Program-made: the position numbers and the translations under genes
NCBI GenBank assembly: GCA_002702705.1
Contig: PABH01000008.1
Location: 62,001 to 126,000 of the forward strand
Reading direction: 5' to 3'
Source of the DNA: Anaerolineaceae bacterium
GTDB taxonomy: Bacteria; Chloroflexota; Anaerolineae; Anaerolineales; Anaerolineaceae
DNA: 64,000 nt
In this document: in pieces, positions 54,374 to 62,445 of the stretch
Layout of the letters: each line of letters starts with the position of its first letter
Numbering within the stretch: the stretch's first letter is position 1
The notes under the pieces: model-generated
What the model saw: the letters and a program-made list of their open reading frames with translations, nothing else
Database searches by the model: none
What the model was told of the DNA's origin: nothing

Positions 54374-55834
54374 TTAATTGTTAGCGTTGTATTCATCCTG
54401 AACACTTTGTAATTCAGTCGCAATATCAAGGCTCGGGTCTTCTTTAACCAGTTTGTAAACTGCATTCATGATCGCCGGTGCGGCTTCAGCGGGGCGCTCT
54501 AAAGAACCAGCCCAATTTGTACAAACACTGGCGTTGACAGCGATGGCTGCTTGTTGATAAAAAGGAGTCTGCATATCAGGATGTGACTGAGCAGATTTGA
54601 GTGATGGGAATCCAGCACCTGGGCCAATAACAAATTCAACGTGGCGGTCAAGATCACTCATGATCCAGTTAATGTAATCATAAGCTGCTTCAACGTTTTT
54701 AGCACCGGTTGGGATACCAAAACCTTGAATATCTAAGTTACAACCGGGGGTCTGTCCTTCCGGAGCAAACATGGGGCGCATAACAACTTTTCCATCAGCG
54801 ATTGCATCCAGCATGTCGTTTTCGTTGCCCTTTTCATATTTGGTTCCATCCGGGGCGGTTAATGGATTGATGTAGCGATATCCAAACAAACCAGTTGGAA
54901 TGGCTGCAGCGGAGGAGTCTTTGAAGGAATCTTCTTCAACAAATCCACCAGCAAAAACTGTTTCGGGTTGGTATTCTTTCGCAATGGTTTCTCGCAGGAA
55001 TTCGATTGCTGCTACGTTTTCAGGAGTATTCAGCAACATATTTCCTTGACCATCATCATACGTTCCACCAAATGAGGAAATCAAGGACCAAACCATACGG
55101 CCGGTACCTGATCCATCATAAGCTGTGGATCCGAAGTATGTCCAGGCATAGGTACCTTCTGATTTCAATCGTTCGGCTTCAACCATGAACTGCTCTGGTG
55201 TGGTGGGATAACCATCAGGATAATGCTCTGCCCAAACATAGGTTAAGGCCGGGCGTTCTGCTGTGGGGATACAATACAAACCACCATCTGGACCAGTACA
55301 GGTAATGATAGCACCTGGATCAAGATCTTCGTACCAAGATTGTGCTTTTGCCCAATCGCTTAAGTCCATTAAAGCACCATTATTGATATAGGTGATTGTC
55401 TGCTGTCCACCCAATTCAATTAAATCGGGAACATCGCCACCGGCGATAACTGCTGCTACCAATTCCTGTGTCATTTTATCCCAGGCTTTTGGTACATTTA
55501 CCCAATTCCATTTTCCGGCGAAATCAGCGTTAAATTCGGGGATGGTTTTCTTTAAGTATGCATTACCCACACGCTCGTCACTGGCGGGGTCTTCGTTATT
55601 TTCATCGTATTGATACCAGGTCACGAAATCCATAACTTCCATGGGTTCTTCAACAACCGGTTCTTCAGCCACAGGTTCTTCTGCAACCGGTTCTTCGGCC
55701 ACAGGTTCTTCTGCCACAGGCTCGTCCACAACGGGTGCGTCAGTTGGAGCTGCAGGACTGCTGCAGGCTACCAATGCGGCTGTAAAGACAACCAAAACCA
55801 ACACAATCAAAAACGATCTAAACTTACTTTTCAT
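54374..55834 (-). CDS. ABC extracellular solute-binding lipoprotein (family 1)
   Basis: The protein has 486 residues from the ATG at 55834, with AAGGAG six bases upstream. The lipobox LVAC puts the lipidated Cys at 24. A low-complexity linker (about 36-65) repeats Glu-Glu-Pro-Val-Ala and leads to the two-lobed sugar-binding domain, which includes PDLIELGGQQTITYINNGALM near residue 130 and ends near QDEYNANN. Such linkers are common in Chloroflexota binding proteins. It delivers a sugar or polyol to the two permeases downstream. Substrate specificity cannot be read. Confidence 0.87.
   Translation of the reverse strand: MKSKFRSFLIVLVLVVFTAALVACSSPAAPTDAPVVDEPVAEEPVAEEPVAEEPVAEEPVVEEPMEVMDFVTWYQYDENNEDPASDERVGNAYLKKTIPEFNADFAGKWNWVNVPKAWDKMTQELVAAVIAGGDVPDLIELGGQQTITYINNGALMDLSDWAKAQSWYEDLDPGAIITCTGPDGGLYCIPTAERPALTYVWAEHYPDGYPTTPEQFMVEAERLKSEGTYAWTYFGSTAYDGSGTGRMVWSLISSFGGTYDDGQGNMLLNTPENVAAIEFLRETIAKEYQPETVFAGGFVEEDSFKDSSAAAIPTGLFGYRYINPLTAPDGTKYEKGNENDMLDAIADGKVVMRPMFAPEGQTPGCNLDIQGFGIPTGAKNVEAAYDYINWIMSDLDRHVEFVIGPGAGFPSLKSAQSHPDMQTPFYQQAAIAVNASVCTNWAGSLERPAEAAPAIMNAVYKLVKEDPSLDIATELQSVQDEYNANN
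55643..55723 (-). repeat. 15-base tandem repeat in the binding-protein linker
   Basis: About five near-identical 15-base units encode the repeating Glu-Pro-Val-(Ala/Val)-Glu linker. Units differ only at a few synonymous positions, so the repeat is recent and probably varies in copy number. Confidence 0.75.
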
Positions 55835-56472
55835 TCTTTTCTCCTTAATACGTCCATTGAATAACAATTCTTAAACCATTTATTCTTAAATTTCCATCAA
55901 TTTTATTGAAGCACCTCCATTATTTATGATATAGCATGTTCAAAAAAGTTTTTTTCATCGTATTTCTGAACACGGAAATTTTCTCTCAAAATTTTATGTG
56001 TTTCCATAATGGCAAAAAATCAAACTTCAAAAAATGGATAATTCCTTTATTTTGATGGGTTTAATATCTCAGTGGGTTTTTTCAGCATGTTGGGTAACAA
56101 ACTTTATGTGGATTGATTTTTTTAGTTTTTTGGGGAATTTATTTGTAAAACAGATCAGTTAGATAGTAACACAAAAGAAAATCATTTTCAAGTATCACTT
56201 AACAAAATTAAGTACCACAAAATACATTAAGAGATTTTTTTGATTTTAACGGGTTTTTATCAAGAAAAATACAGACATCCTTATGATTTGTTTATTTTTA
56301 AAATTATATTATAATTTTTTGACAACGATGTCAAATAATTCTTTTTAGAATAAAAACTTTTTAGAGTTCCCAGAAATGTTTTGTCCAGTTAATTGTATTA
56401 ATCGTTTAAACATGGTTGTAATAAATGAATATTTATCCAAAAGTGAATTTTATGATCTATATGGAGTAGAAG
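55835..56472. other. Divergent intergenic region between the ABC importer and URO-D genes
   Basis: These 638 bases separate two divergent units: the ABC-importer genes to the left and the URO-D gene to the right. The sequence is very AT-rich. The only feature I can support is the operator-like palindrome at 56321-56332, 140 bases before the right-hand gene. No small gene with a ribosome site, and no tRNA or other RNA consensus, was seen. Promoters for both sides must lie here, but no box pair stands out. Confidence 0.6.
56321..56332. promoter_or_regulatory. LacI-type operator, site 4 (one base off)
   Basis: GACAACGATGTC differs from sites 1-3 at a single core position and keeps the flanking TT and AA, so TTGACAACGATGTCAA stays a near-palindrome and again contains a -35-like TTGACA. 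It lies 141 bases upstream of the URO-D gene at 56473, 45 kb from the LacI-family gene. A -10-like TAGAAT (56346-56351) lies at a poor 21-base spacing. Confidence 0.65.
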
Positions 56473-57519
56473 ATGGAGCATAACTGGAATCAAGCACCCC
56501 AAACAATAGGAAAACCAAATTTTGAAAATCTATTAGCCATATTACGCAAAGAGAAACCTGAACGCCCCACGATATTTGAGTTCTTTTTAAATGACCGACT
56601 TCATAAACGGTTAGCTCCATTTTCTGACATCGAGGCCGAAAAACCTTTTGCTACACAACGACAGGTCATGTGGGCCTATCACAATGCTGGGTACGACCAT
56701 GCCAATATTTTGATTCCGGATTTCCGTTTCCCATCCAATAGGATTCACGGAACAGCAACTATTTCCATTAACGAAGGTGGCATTATTAAGGATTGGCAAT
56801 CATTTGAATTATATGATTGGCCTGATCCCGATTTGGTTGATTATTCAATCCTTGATGCCCTGGCAACAGAACTACCCGATGGAATGAAATTGATCCCTTA
56901 TGGTCCCAATGGTGTTTTGGAAAATGTGATTGAACTGGTTGGTTATGAAACGTTGTGTTACATGATTGCTGATGATCCAGAATTAGTAAGTGAAATTTTT
57001 GAAAAGGTGGGGTCAATTTTGGTAAGATATTATCAAATCGTATCTACACACCCTTCCGTTGGGGCCTGTATCAGTAACGACGATTGGGGTTTCAAAACCC
57101 AAACATTATTATCACCCCGGCAAATGCGCACCTATCTTTTCCCTTGGCATAAAAAAATTATAGAAGTTGTTCATCAAGCTGGAAAACCCGTCATCTTACA
57201 TTCATGCGGACATTTTGAACGGATCTTAGATGATTTGAGTGACCTTGGTATTGATGGCCGACACTCGTATGAAGACACTATTCTCCCGGTTGAACAGGCT
57301 TACGAATTGCATCGAAATCGTTTTGCAATCATTGGCGGTTTAGATGTAGACTTTCTTTGCCGGTCTACACCAGAGGAAGTTTACACCCGAGCAAAAGCAA
57401 TGTTAACCAAAACAGCAGTTTTTGGTGGTTATGCCCTTGGAAGTGGCAACTCCATCCCCGATTATGTACCCGATGAAAACTTCTTTGCCATGATTCATGC
57501 GGCCTTGGAATCCCGTTAA
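56473..57519 (+). CDS. URO-D family protein, methyltransferase-like
   Basis: The protein has 348 residues of the URO-D barrel. His243 and Cys245 (VILHSCGHFE) keep the H-x-C part of the zinc site, but the third ligand Cys is missing: the C-terminal part reads FGGYALGSGNSIPDYVP. GSGNSIPDYVPDEN resembles the substrate-side loop of URO-D proteins that act in demethylation or decarboxylation. A LacI-type site lies upstream and an AraC-type gene 39 bases downstream. Another URO-D gene closes this cluster at 61423. GGAGTAGAAG precedes the ATG. Confidence 0.78.
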   Translation: MEHNWNQAPQTIGKPNFENLLAILRKEKPERPTIFEFFLNDRLHKRLAPFSDIEAEKPFATQRQVMWAYHNAGYDHANILIPDFRFPSNRIHGTATISINEGGIIKDWQSFELYDWPDPDLVDYSILDALATELPDGMKLIPYGPNGVLENVIELVGYETLCYMIADDPELVSEIFEKVGSILVRYYQIVSTHPSVGACISNDDWGFKTQTLLSPRQMRTYLFPWHKKIIEVVHQAGKPVILHSCGHFERILDDLSDLGIDGRHSYEDTILPVEQAYELHRNRFAIIGGLDVDFLCRSTPEEVYTRAKAMLTKTAVFGGYALGSGNSIPDYVPDENFFAMIHAALESR

Positions 57520-57558
57520 TTAAAAAATATCAAACTTGATATCTTGGACAAATTTTGA

Positions 57559-58383
57559 ATGACCAGCCGTTCTTCCTCCCCCATATCCCTTCGTGATATT
57601 GTTTATAACGAAGCTGGGAAAAACTATTCAGTCCCACCGCATATACACCAGCATTACCAATGGTATTGTCTACTTCATGGCGGTGTTGATACGGTGATAG
57701 AAAATAAAACTTTTTCTCTTAACCCGGAAGAATCCGTTTTGATTCCGCCGGGGGTACTACGATCCCCACGTTCCCGTGATAAAGCACCCCGATACCTGCA
57801 TGCTGTGTTTGAAAATCACCGTTTAAATTTAGACAATCTCCCCGGAAAAATATTACCATTCCCACAGGATTTAAGACCTGATCTGACTGCCTTGGTGAAA
57901 GAATTAATCTATCCTGGAACTAACACCAATGAATTGGTTGAGGTTTTATTAATTCGTCTATTAATTGGTCTGGAAAGATCACAAAGAACTAATGATAAAC
58001 CCAACCATATATCCACATTAAATTACCTTTCTCAGGATGAAATCGTTGAACAGATTGAGGCTTATATGCAGCGCAATCTCCACCGCAATATAAACAGAAG
58101 TCAATTGGCAGATATTTTTCATCACTCACCCAGTCATTTGGCAAGAGTTTTTAAACAAACAACCGGAAAAACATTAACCGAACGATTAATAGAAATTAGG
58201 ATACTTCGAGCAAAGCAGCTTTTGCTTGAAAGTACACTTTCAGTTTCTGAAATTAGTCTACAAATTGGGTACACAAGTTTCAGTCATTTTTCCAAAATCT
58301 TTCGAAACAAGGTAGGTGTATCTCCTGGCGATTACCGTCGTTTTCAAGGAAATACCTGGGGAATTAAGTTAAATAGCACATAA
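57559..58383 (+). CDS. AraC-family regulator with N-terminal cupin sensor
   Basis: The protein has 274 residues. The N-terminal cupin (PPHIHQHYQWYCLLHGGVD, about 21-39, and NPEESVLIPPGVLRS) binds a small molecule, perhaps with a metal through its His residues. The C-terminal pair of AraC helix-turn-helix motifs covers about 170-270 (NINRSQLADIFHHSPSHLARVF, LSVSEISLQIGYTSFSHFSKIF). It likely activates the Gfo/Idh and isomerase genes that follow, or the importer. The ribosome site is weak; it starts 39 bases after the URO-D stop. Confidence 0.85.
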   Translation: MTSRSSSPISLRDIVYNEAGKNYSVPPHIHQHYQWYCLLHGGVDTVIENKTFSLNPEESVLIPPGVLRSPRSRDKAPRYLHAVFENHRLNLDNLPGKILPFPQDLRPDLTALVKELIYPGTNTNELVEVLLIRLLIGLERSQRTNDKPNHISTLNYLSQDEIVEQIEAYMQRNLHRNINRSQLADIFHHSPSHLARVFKQTTGKTLTERLIEIRILRAKQLLLESTLSVSEISLQIGYTSFSHFSKIFRNKVGVSPGDYRRFQGNTWGIKLNST

Positions 58384-58405
58384 ATCTGCACGTTTACCGT
58401 TAGCC

Positions 58406-58433
58406 TTCAATTAATCAATTCTCTATAATTGAA
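58406..58433. repeat. 8-base inverted repeat before the Gfo/Idh/MocA gene
   Basis: TTCAATTA (58406-58413) pairs with TAATTGAA (58426-58433). A TATAAT-like hexamer (58424-58429) overlaps the right half. It lies 23 bases before the start codon, so it could be an AraC-type or other regulatory site or part of a promoter for the last four genes. Evidence is limited to the pattern. Confidence 0.35.
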
Positions 58434-58455
58434 TTAAATAGATCTGGAGGATACC

Positions 58456-59637
58456 ATGCGAAATGGATTAGTAAATCTTGCTGTGATTGGTGTTGGGGCA
58501 ATGGGTAGTGCACATGCACGAGATATTTTTGAACTGCCGAACACAAATCTAGTAGCTGTTTGCGATTTGATTTCAGAACGAGCAGAATATCTGGCGAAAA
58601 AGTATCAATGTAAGGCATTTACAGATTATCAAAATTTAATTAATTTATGTGATATTGATGCCGTCATTATATCTGTTCCACATTATGATCATACACCGAT
58701 CAGTATTGATTGTTTTTCCAAAGGTATTCATGTCCTCACAGAAAAACCGATTGCTGTCCATGTGGCTGATGCAAAAAAAATGATCGGCGCATACCAGACA
58801 GCATTAAGAACCTATCCGAACTTAAAGTTTGGGATCATGTTTCAACAACGCACCTATGGATTTTGGAAAAAAGTAAAAAGTCTACTCAATGAAAACGAAC
58901 TTGGCAAAATAATTAGAGCAACATGGATCATAACGGATTGGTACCGGACGCAAAACTATTATGATAACGGAAATTGGCGTGCAACCTGGCGAGGGGAAGG
59001 CGGAGGCGTACTATTAAACCAATCTCCACACAATTTAGATTTATTTCAATGGTTCTTTGGAATGCCAAACCGCGTAACCGGTTTTGTAAATTTTGGTAAA
59101 TATCATGCAATTGAAGTTGAGGATGAAGTTACTGCTGTTTTTGAATATGAAAATGGTTTTATTGGCCATTTTATTACATCGACAGCGGAATCGCCAGGAA
59201 CAAACCGACTGGAAATAGTTGGAGAACTGGGTAAACTTGTTGTTGAAAATGAAAAACTTACATTTTGGCGTAACCGGTATTCAATGTTGGAAGATATTAT
59301 AACATCGAATATGCCATATACATTTGTTGAAAACTGGAAAATAGATGTTCCTTTTACTCACCACGGCAAACCAGGTCACGATATTCTGATTGAAAATTTT
59401 GCAAATTCGATTTTACAAAATGAGCCTTTGATTGTTCCGGGAGAGCAAGGTATAAATCAAATCCATCTTGGTAATTCAATTATGCTTTCTGGCTTTTTAG
59501 GCAAACCAGTTAATTTACCAATTGATGCTGATCTTTATGCTCAAAAACTTGAAGAACGTATTCGGAATTCTAAATTTTTAAAAACCACACACATCAAAAG
59601 TCCTCAAAATTTAGTTAATTCTTTTGACAAACCATGA
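58456..59637 (+). CDS. Gfo/Idh/MocA-family oxidoreductase
   Basis: The protein has 393 residues. The N-terminal Rossmann domain starts with AVIGVGAMGSAHARDIF and LVAVCDLISERAEYLAKKY. The Lys of the EKP motif in LTEKPIAVHVADAK near residue 98 is the catalytic/structural one. The C-terminal alpha/beta domain carries GGGVLLNQSPHNLDLFQWFFG. Such enzymes oxidise sugars, sugar alcohols and cyclitols (myo-inositol dehydrogenase type), or glycosides at C3. It is joined to a TIM-barrel isomerase gene by an ATGA overlap. GGAGG precedes the ATG. Confidence 0.87.
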   Translation: MRNGLVNLAVIGVGAMGSAHARDIFELPNTNLVAVCDLISERAEYLAKKYQCKAFTDYQNLINLCDIDAVIISVPHYDHTPISIDCFSKGIHVLTEKPIAVHVADAKKMIGAYQTALRTYPNLKFGIMFQQRTYGFWKKVKSLLNENELGKIIRATWIITDWYRTQNYYDNGNWRATWRGEGGGVLLNQSPHNLDLFQWFFGMPNRVTGFVNFGKYHAIEVEDEVTAVFEYENGFIGHFITSTAESPGTNRLEIVGELGKLVVENEKLTFWRNRYSMLEDIITSNMPYTFVENWKIDVPFTHHGKPGHDILIENFANSILQNEPLIVPGEQGINQIHLGNSIMLSGFLGKPVNLPIDADLYAQKLEERIRNSKFLKTTHIKSPQNLVNSFDKP

Positions 59638-60461
59638 AATATAGTTTCACAACTTTAAGTACACCGGCTTGGAATTTAACGAAAATATGCCAATTTGCAG
59701 AAAAATCTGGCTATCAAGGTATTGATTTTCGCGGTTATCTTGATTATTTGGATATCACAACACATCCACTATTTACAACCCAAGCACAAAACACCTATCA
59801 GCAATTAACGGATGCTGGTTTAGAGGTCAGCGGAATATCCAGCAGTATAACAATCTGTGACCAAAGATTAAGGGAAAATAATATTGAAGAAGCAAAACGA
59901 ACAATTGAGGTAGCAAAATCATTTCACTGCAAAAATATTCGAATATTTGGCGGCGGTGATTCGGATTGTTTTTCAAGATCCGAGCTTATTAACATTGGCC
60001 GTGATTGTTTTGAAGATATCGTATCACTGGATGGTGCCAATGATCTCTATTGGCTTCTCGAAACTCACGATCAGTGGACAAAGACCTCAGATTGCCAAAA
60101 AATTATAAAAAACATCCACCACCCATCTTTTGGAATTCTTTGGGATATTGGCCATACAACCAGAGTAAGTCAAGAAAAACCAACCCAATCTTTGAAGAGA
60201 TTAGGCGATAACTTTAAATATATTCATATTAAGGATGCGATTTATAATCCAAACCATCCCCTGGCAATGGATGATGGTTGGTATTATGTATTACCGGGAG
60301 AAGGACTGTTGCCAATTTCATCAGCACTGAAATTACTAAATGATATAGATTATTCTGGTTGGGTTGTTTTTGAGCATGAAAAACGATGGCATCCTGAACT
60401 TGCTGAACCTGACGAAGCGCTCCCGGCATTTATCAATTGGTTAAAAAACATTGGTTTTTGA
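59634..60461 (+). CDS. Xylose-isomerase-like TIM barrel (sugar isomerase/epimerase), first of two
   Basis: The protein has 275 residues of the AP endonuclease 2 / IolE-IolI-type barrel. Likely metal ligands are Glu in WLLETHDQW near residue 141, Asp in ILWDIGHTTR near 170, His in YIHIKDA near 199 and Glu in VVFEHEKRW near 245. Family members isomerise or epimerise keto sugars, dehydrate inosose, or cleave 3-keto-glycosides. It overlaps the dehydrogenase gene by ATGA, so the 3-oxo product of that enzyme is a plausible substrate. Confidence 0.83.
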   Translation: MKYSFTTLSTPAWNLTKICQFAEKSGYQGIDFRGYLDYLDITTHPLFTTQAQNTYQQLTDAGLEVSGISSSITICDQRLRENNIEEAKRTIEVAKSFHCKNIRIFGGGDSDCFSRSELINIGRDCFEDIVSLDGANDLYWLLETHDQWTKTSDCQKIIKNIHHPSFGILWDIGHTTRVSQEKPTQSLKRLGDNFKYIHIKDAIYNPNHPLAMDDGWYYVLPGEGLLPISSALKLLNDIDYSGWVVFEHEKRWHPELAEPDEALPAFINWLKNIGF

Positions 60462-60477
60462 GATTGAGAGGATGTTT

Positions 60478-61386
60478 ATGTATTTCACCGGATTTGCTGA
60501 TGAGGCTGGAAGTTCAATTGATACACAAATAAAAGCAACCAAAGAATTGGGTTGGAATTATATTGAATCCCGGAGTGTTAATAACACCAATATTACGGAT
60601 CTAAGTGGTGCGGATTTTGAAATTGTATTTAATAAACTTCTTGAAGCAGATATCAAAATATCTTGTTTTGGCAGCGCAATTGCAAATTGGGCAAAAGATC
60701 CAAGAAGTCAGGAAGATTTTTTATACAGTTTAGCAGCCCTTAAACGCGCAATCCCCAGAATGAATAGGCTGGGCACAAAATACCTGCGAGGCATGAGTTT
60801 TGGCATTGTTAAAGATGTCGAACCTGATCATCCAGAAATCGAAAAACAAATATTTGAAAAACTAAAAATATTGGTTAAACAATGTGAAGATGCCGGAATT
60901 ATTTATTTACATGAAAATTGCATGAATTATGGTGGTCTATCGTATGAACATACACTGCGCTTGTTAGATGCAATCCCATCACCAAACTTCAAACTGGTTT
61001 TTGATACAGGAAATCCTGTTGGTTCAGACCATCACGTTGGCACTCCCCCATACAAAAAACAAAGTTCTTGGGAGTTTTATAAGAATGTGCGTGATTTTAT
61101 AGAGTATATCCATATCAAAGATTGCATTTTTATTGAGGAAACAGGCGAAATTTTTCCAAAATTAACATTTACTTTCCCTGGTGATGGACATGGGGATGTG
61201 ATTCGCATCCTTAAAGACTTTATTGATTCCGGTTATAACGGGGGACTATCGATTGAACCACATTTAGCTGTTGTGTACCATGATGGTTCTAAAAATTCCT
61301 CACAAGAAATCCAATATGAAAATTATGTCAATTATGGAAAAAGATTAATGGATATTGTGAACGAAATCAAATCTGATAATTATTAA
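60478..61386 (+). CDS. Xylose-isomerase-like TIM barrel, second of two
   Basis: The protein has 302 residues from the ATG at 60478, six bases after GAGAGG; the ATG six bases earlier sits on that site. Likely ligands are Glu in IYLHENCMNYGG near residue 144, Asp in LVFDTGNPVGSDHH near 175, His in YIHIKDCIF near 212 and Glu in GGLSIEPHLAV near 260. It is diverged from the first copy, so the two probably act on different intermediates. It lies 16 bases after its neighbour. Confidence 0.82.
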   Translation: MYFTGFADEAGSSIDTQIKATKELGWNYIESRSVNNTNITDLSGADFEIVFNKLLEADIKISCFGSAIANWAKDPRSQEDFLYSLAALKRAIPRMNRLGTKYLRGMSFGIVKDVEPDHPEIEKQIFEKLKILVKQCEDAGIIYLHENCMNYGGLSYEHTLRLLDAIPSPNFKLVFDTGNPVGSDHHVGTPPYKKQSSWEFYKNVRDFIEYIHIKDCIFIEETGEIFPKLTFTFPGDGHGDVIRILKDFIDSGYNGGLSIEPHLAVVYHDGSKNSSQEIQYENYVNYGKRLMDIVNEIKSDNY

Positions 61387-61422
61387 TCCATCAAATGTCA
61401 TTGTTTGAAAATGTGAAAATTA

Positions 61423-62415
61423 ATGAACTCAAAAGAAATTATTTTAGCCAATATTAACCATACCAATCCTCCTCGCCCTGGCCTGGATTTTGATCGGGGC
61501 AGAATTTGCGATGTGATTTTTAGCGATTTTTATAATCCGCGATATTCGCAAAAACGTTGGCGGGAAGGAAATATTGAATACTACGATGATGAATGGGGTA
61601 ATCTTTGGAATCGTATGATTGATGGTTCCTTTAAAGGGGAGATTTGTAGACCTGCTATTTCCGATTGGGGCGAATTAAATGATTTCATCCTTCCCGATTA
61701 CACTCATGAAGATTGCACTTCCTTTATGGCTGCTGATTTTAAGGCAAATCCAGATAAATTCCATATAACAAATCTTGGCGGCTGGATATTTAATGATGCC
61801 CGCTATCTTCGAAATATGGACGTCTATTTTATGGATATGGGTTTACACCAGGAAGAATTAATCAAACTCCATAATCTTCTCGCTACGGTATATGAACAAA
61901 AAATTCATCTGGCTGGAAAGATAAAAGCTGACGCAATTTTTTTAAACGAAGACCTTGGAACCCAAACAAGATTATTATTTAGTCCAAAAATGTTTCGTTT
62001 TTATTTTAAGGATTTATACACACGCTTATTTTCAATTGCCCATGAATATGGAATGAAAGTGATCATGCATTCTTGTGGAAAAAACTGGGATATTTTACCT
62101 GATTTGCTCGATGCCGGTGTAAACGTTTTTCAATTTGACCAACCCACTGTATACGACATGCCCAAATTGGCAGCATTACTTAAAGAAAGAAAAGCCGCAC
62201 TGTACAGTCCGATTGATATTCAGAAAATATTACCAAGCGGAAATCAATCTTTCATTGAGGCTGGGGCAGTCGAGATGATTCAAACATTTAATGGACATCT
62301 GATTTGTAAAAACTATTTAGATTTACCTGGTATCGGTGTGAAACCGGAATGGGATGACTGGGGTTACCAGGCTATCTTAGAAAATATAAAAAATAATATT
62401 CCAAAGATATTTTGA
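61423..62415 (+). CDS. URO-D family protein, methyltransferase-like
   Basis: The protein has 330 residues. The zinc site pattern is complete: His216 and Cys218 in VIMHSCGKNWDILPD and Cys295 in HLICKNYLDLPG. The overall barrel and the LLDAGVNVFQFDQP segment are close to corrinoid methyltransferases of the URO-D family. It lies 36 bases after the second isomerase gene in the same direction, which argues that a methylated form of the same sugar or cyclitol is its substrate. No strong ribosome site is seen (GTGAAAA). Confidence 0.78.
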   Translation: MNSKEIILANINHTNPPRPGLDFDRGRICDVIFSDFYNPRYSQKRWREGNIEYYDDEWGNLWNRMIDGSFKGEICRPAISDWGELNDFILPDYTHEDCTSFMAADFKANPDKFHITNLGGWIFNDARYLRNMDVYFMDMGLHQEELIKLHNLLATVYEQKIHLAGKIKADAIFLNEDLGTQTRLLFSPKMFRFYFKDLYTRLFSIAHEYGMKVIMHSCGKNWDILPDLLDAGVNVFQFDQPTVYDMPKLAALLKERKAALYSPIDIQKILPSGNQSFIEAGAVEMIQTFNGHLICKNYLDLPGIGVKPEWDDWGYQAILENIKNNIPKIF

Positions 62416-62445
62416 TTTATAACACTTTCATCATTGAAAATTTTA

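Noticed and set aside
55610-55874. Plus-strand frames with Gly-Ser-Ser-Ala-Thr repeats opposite the binding-protein linker
   Set aside because: They are antisense readings of the 15-base repeat in the lipoprotein gene and have no ribosome site.
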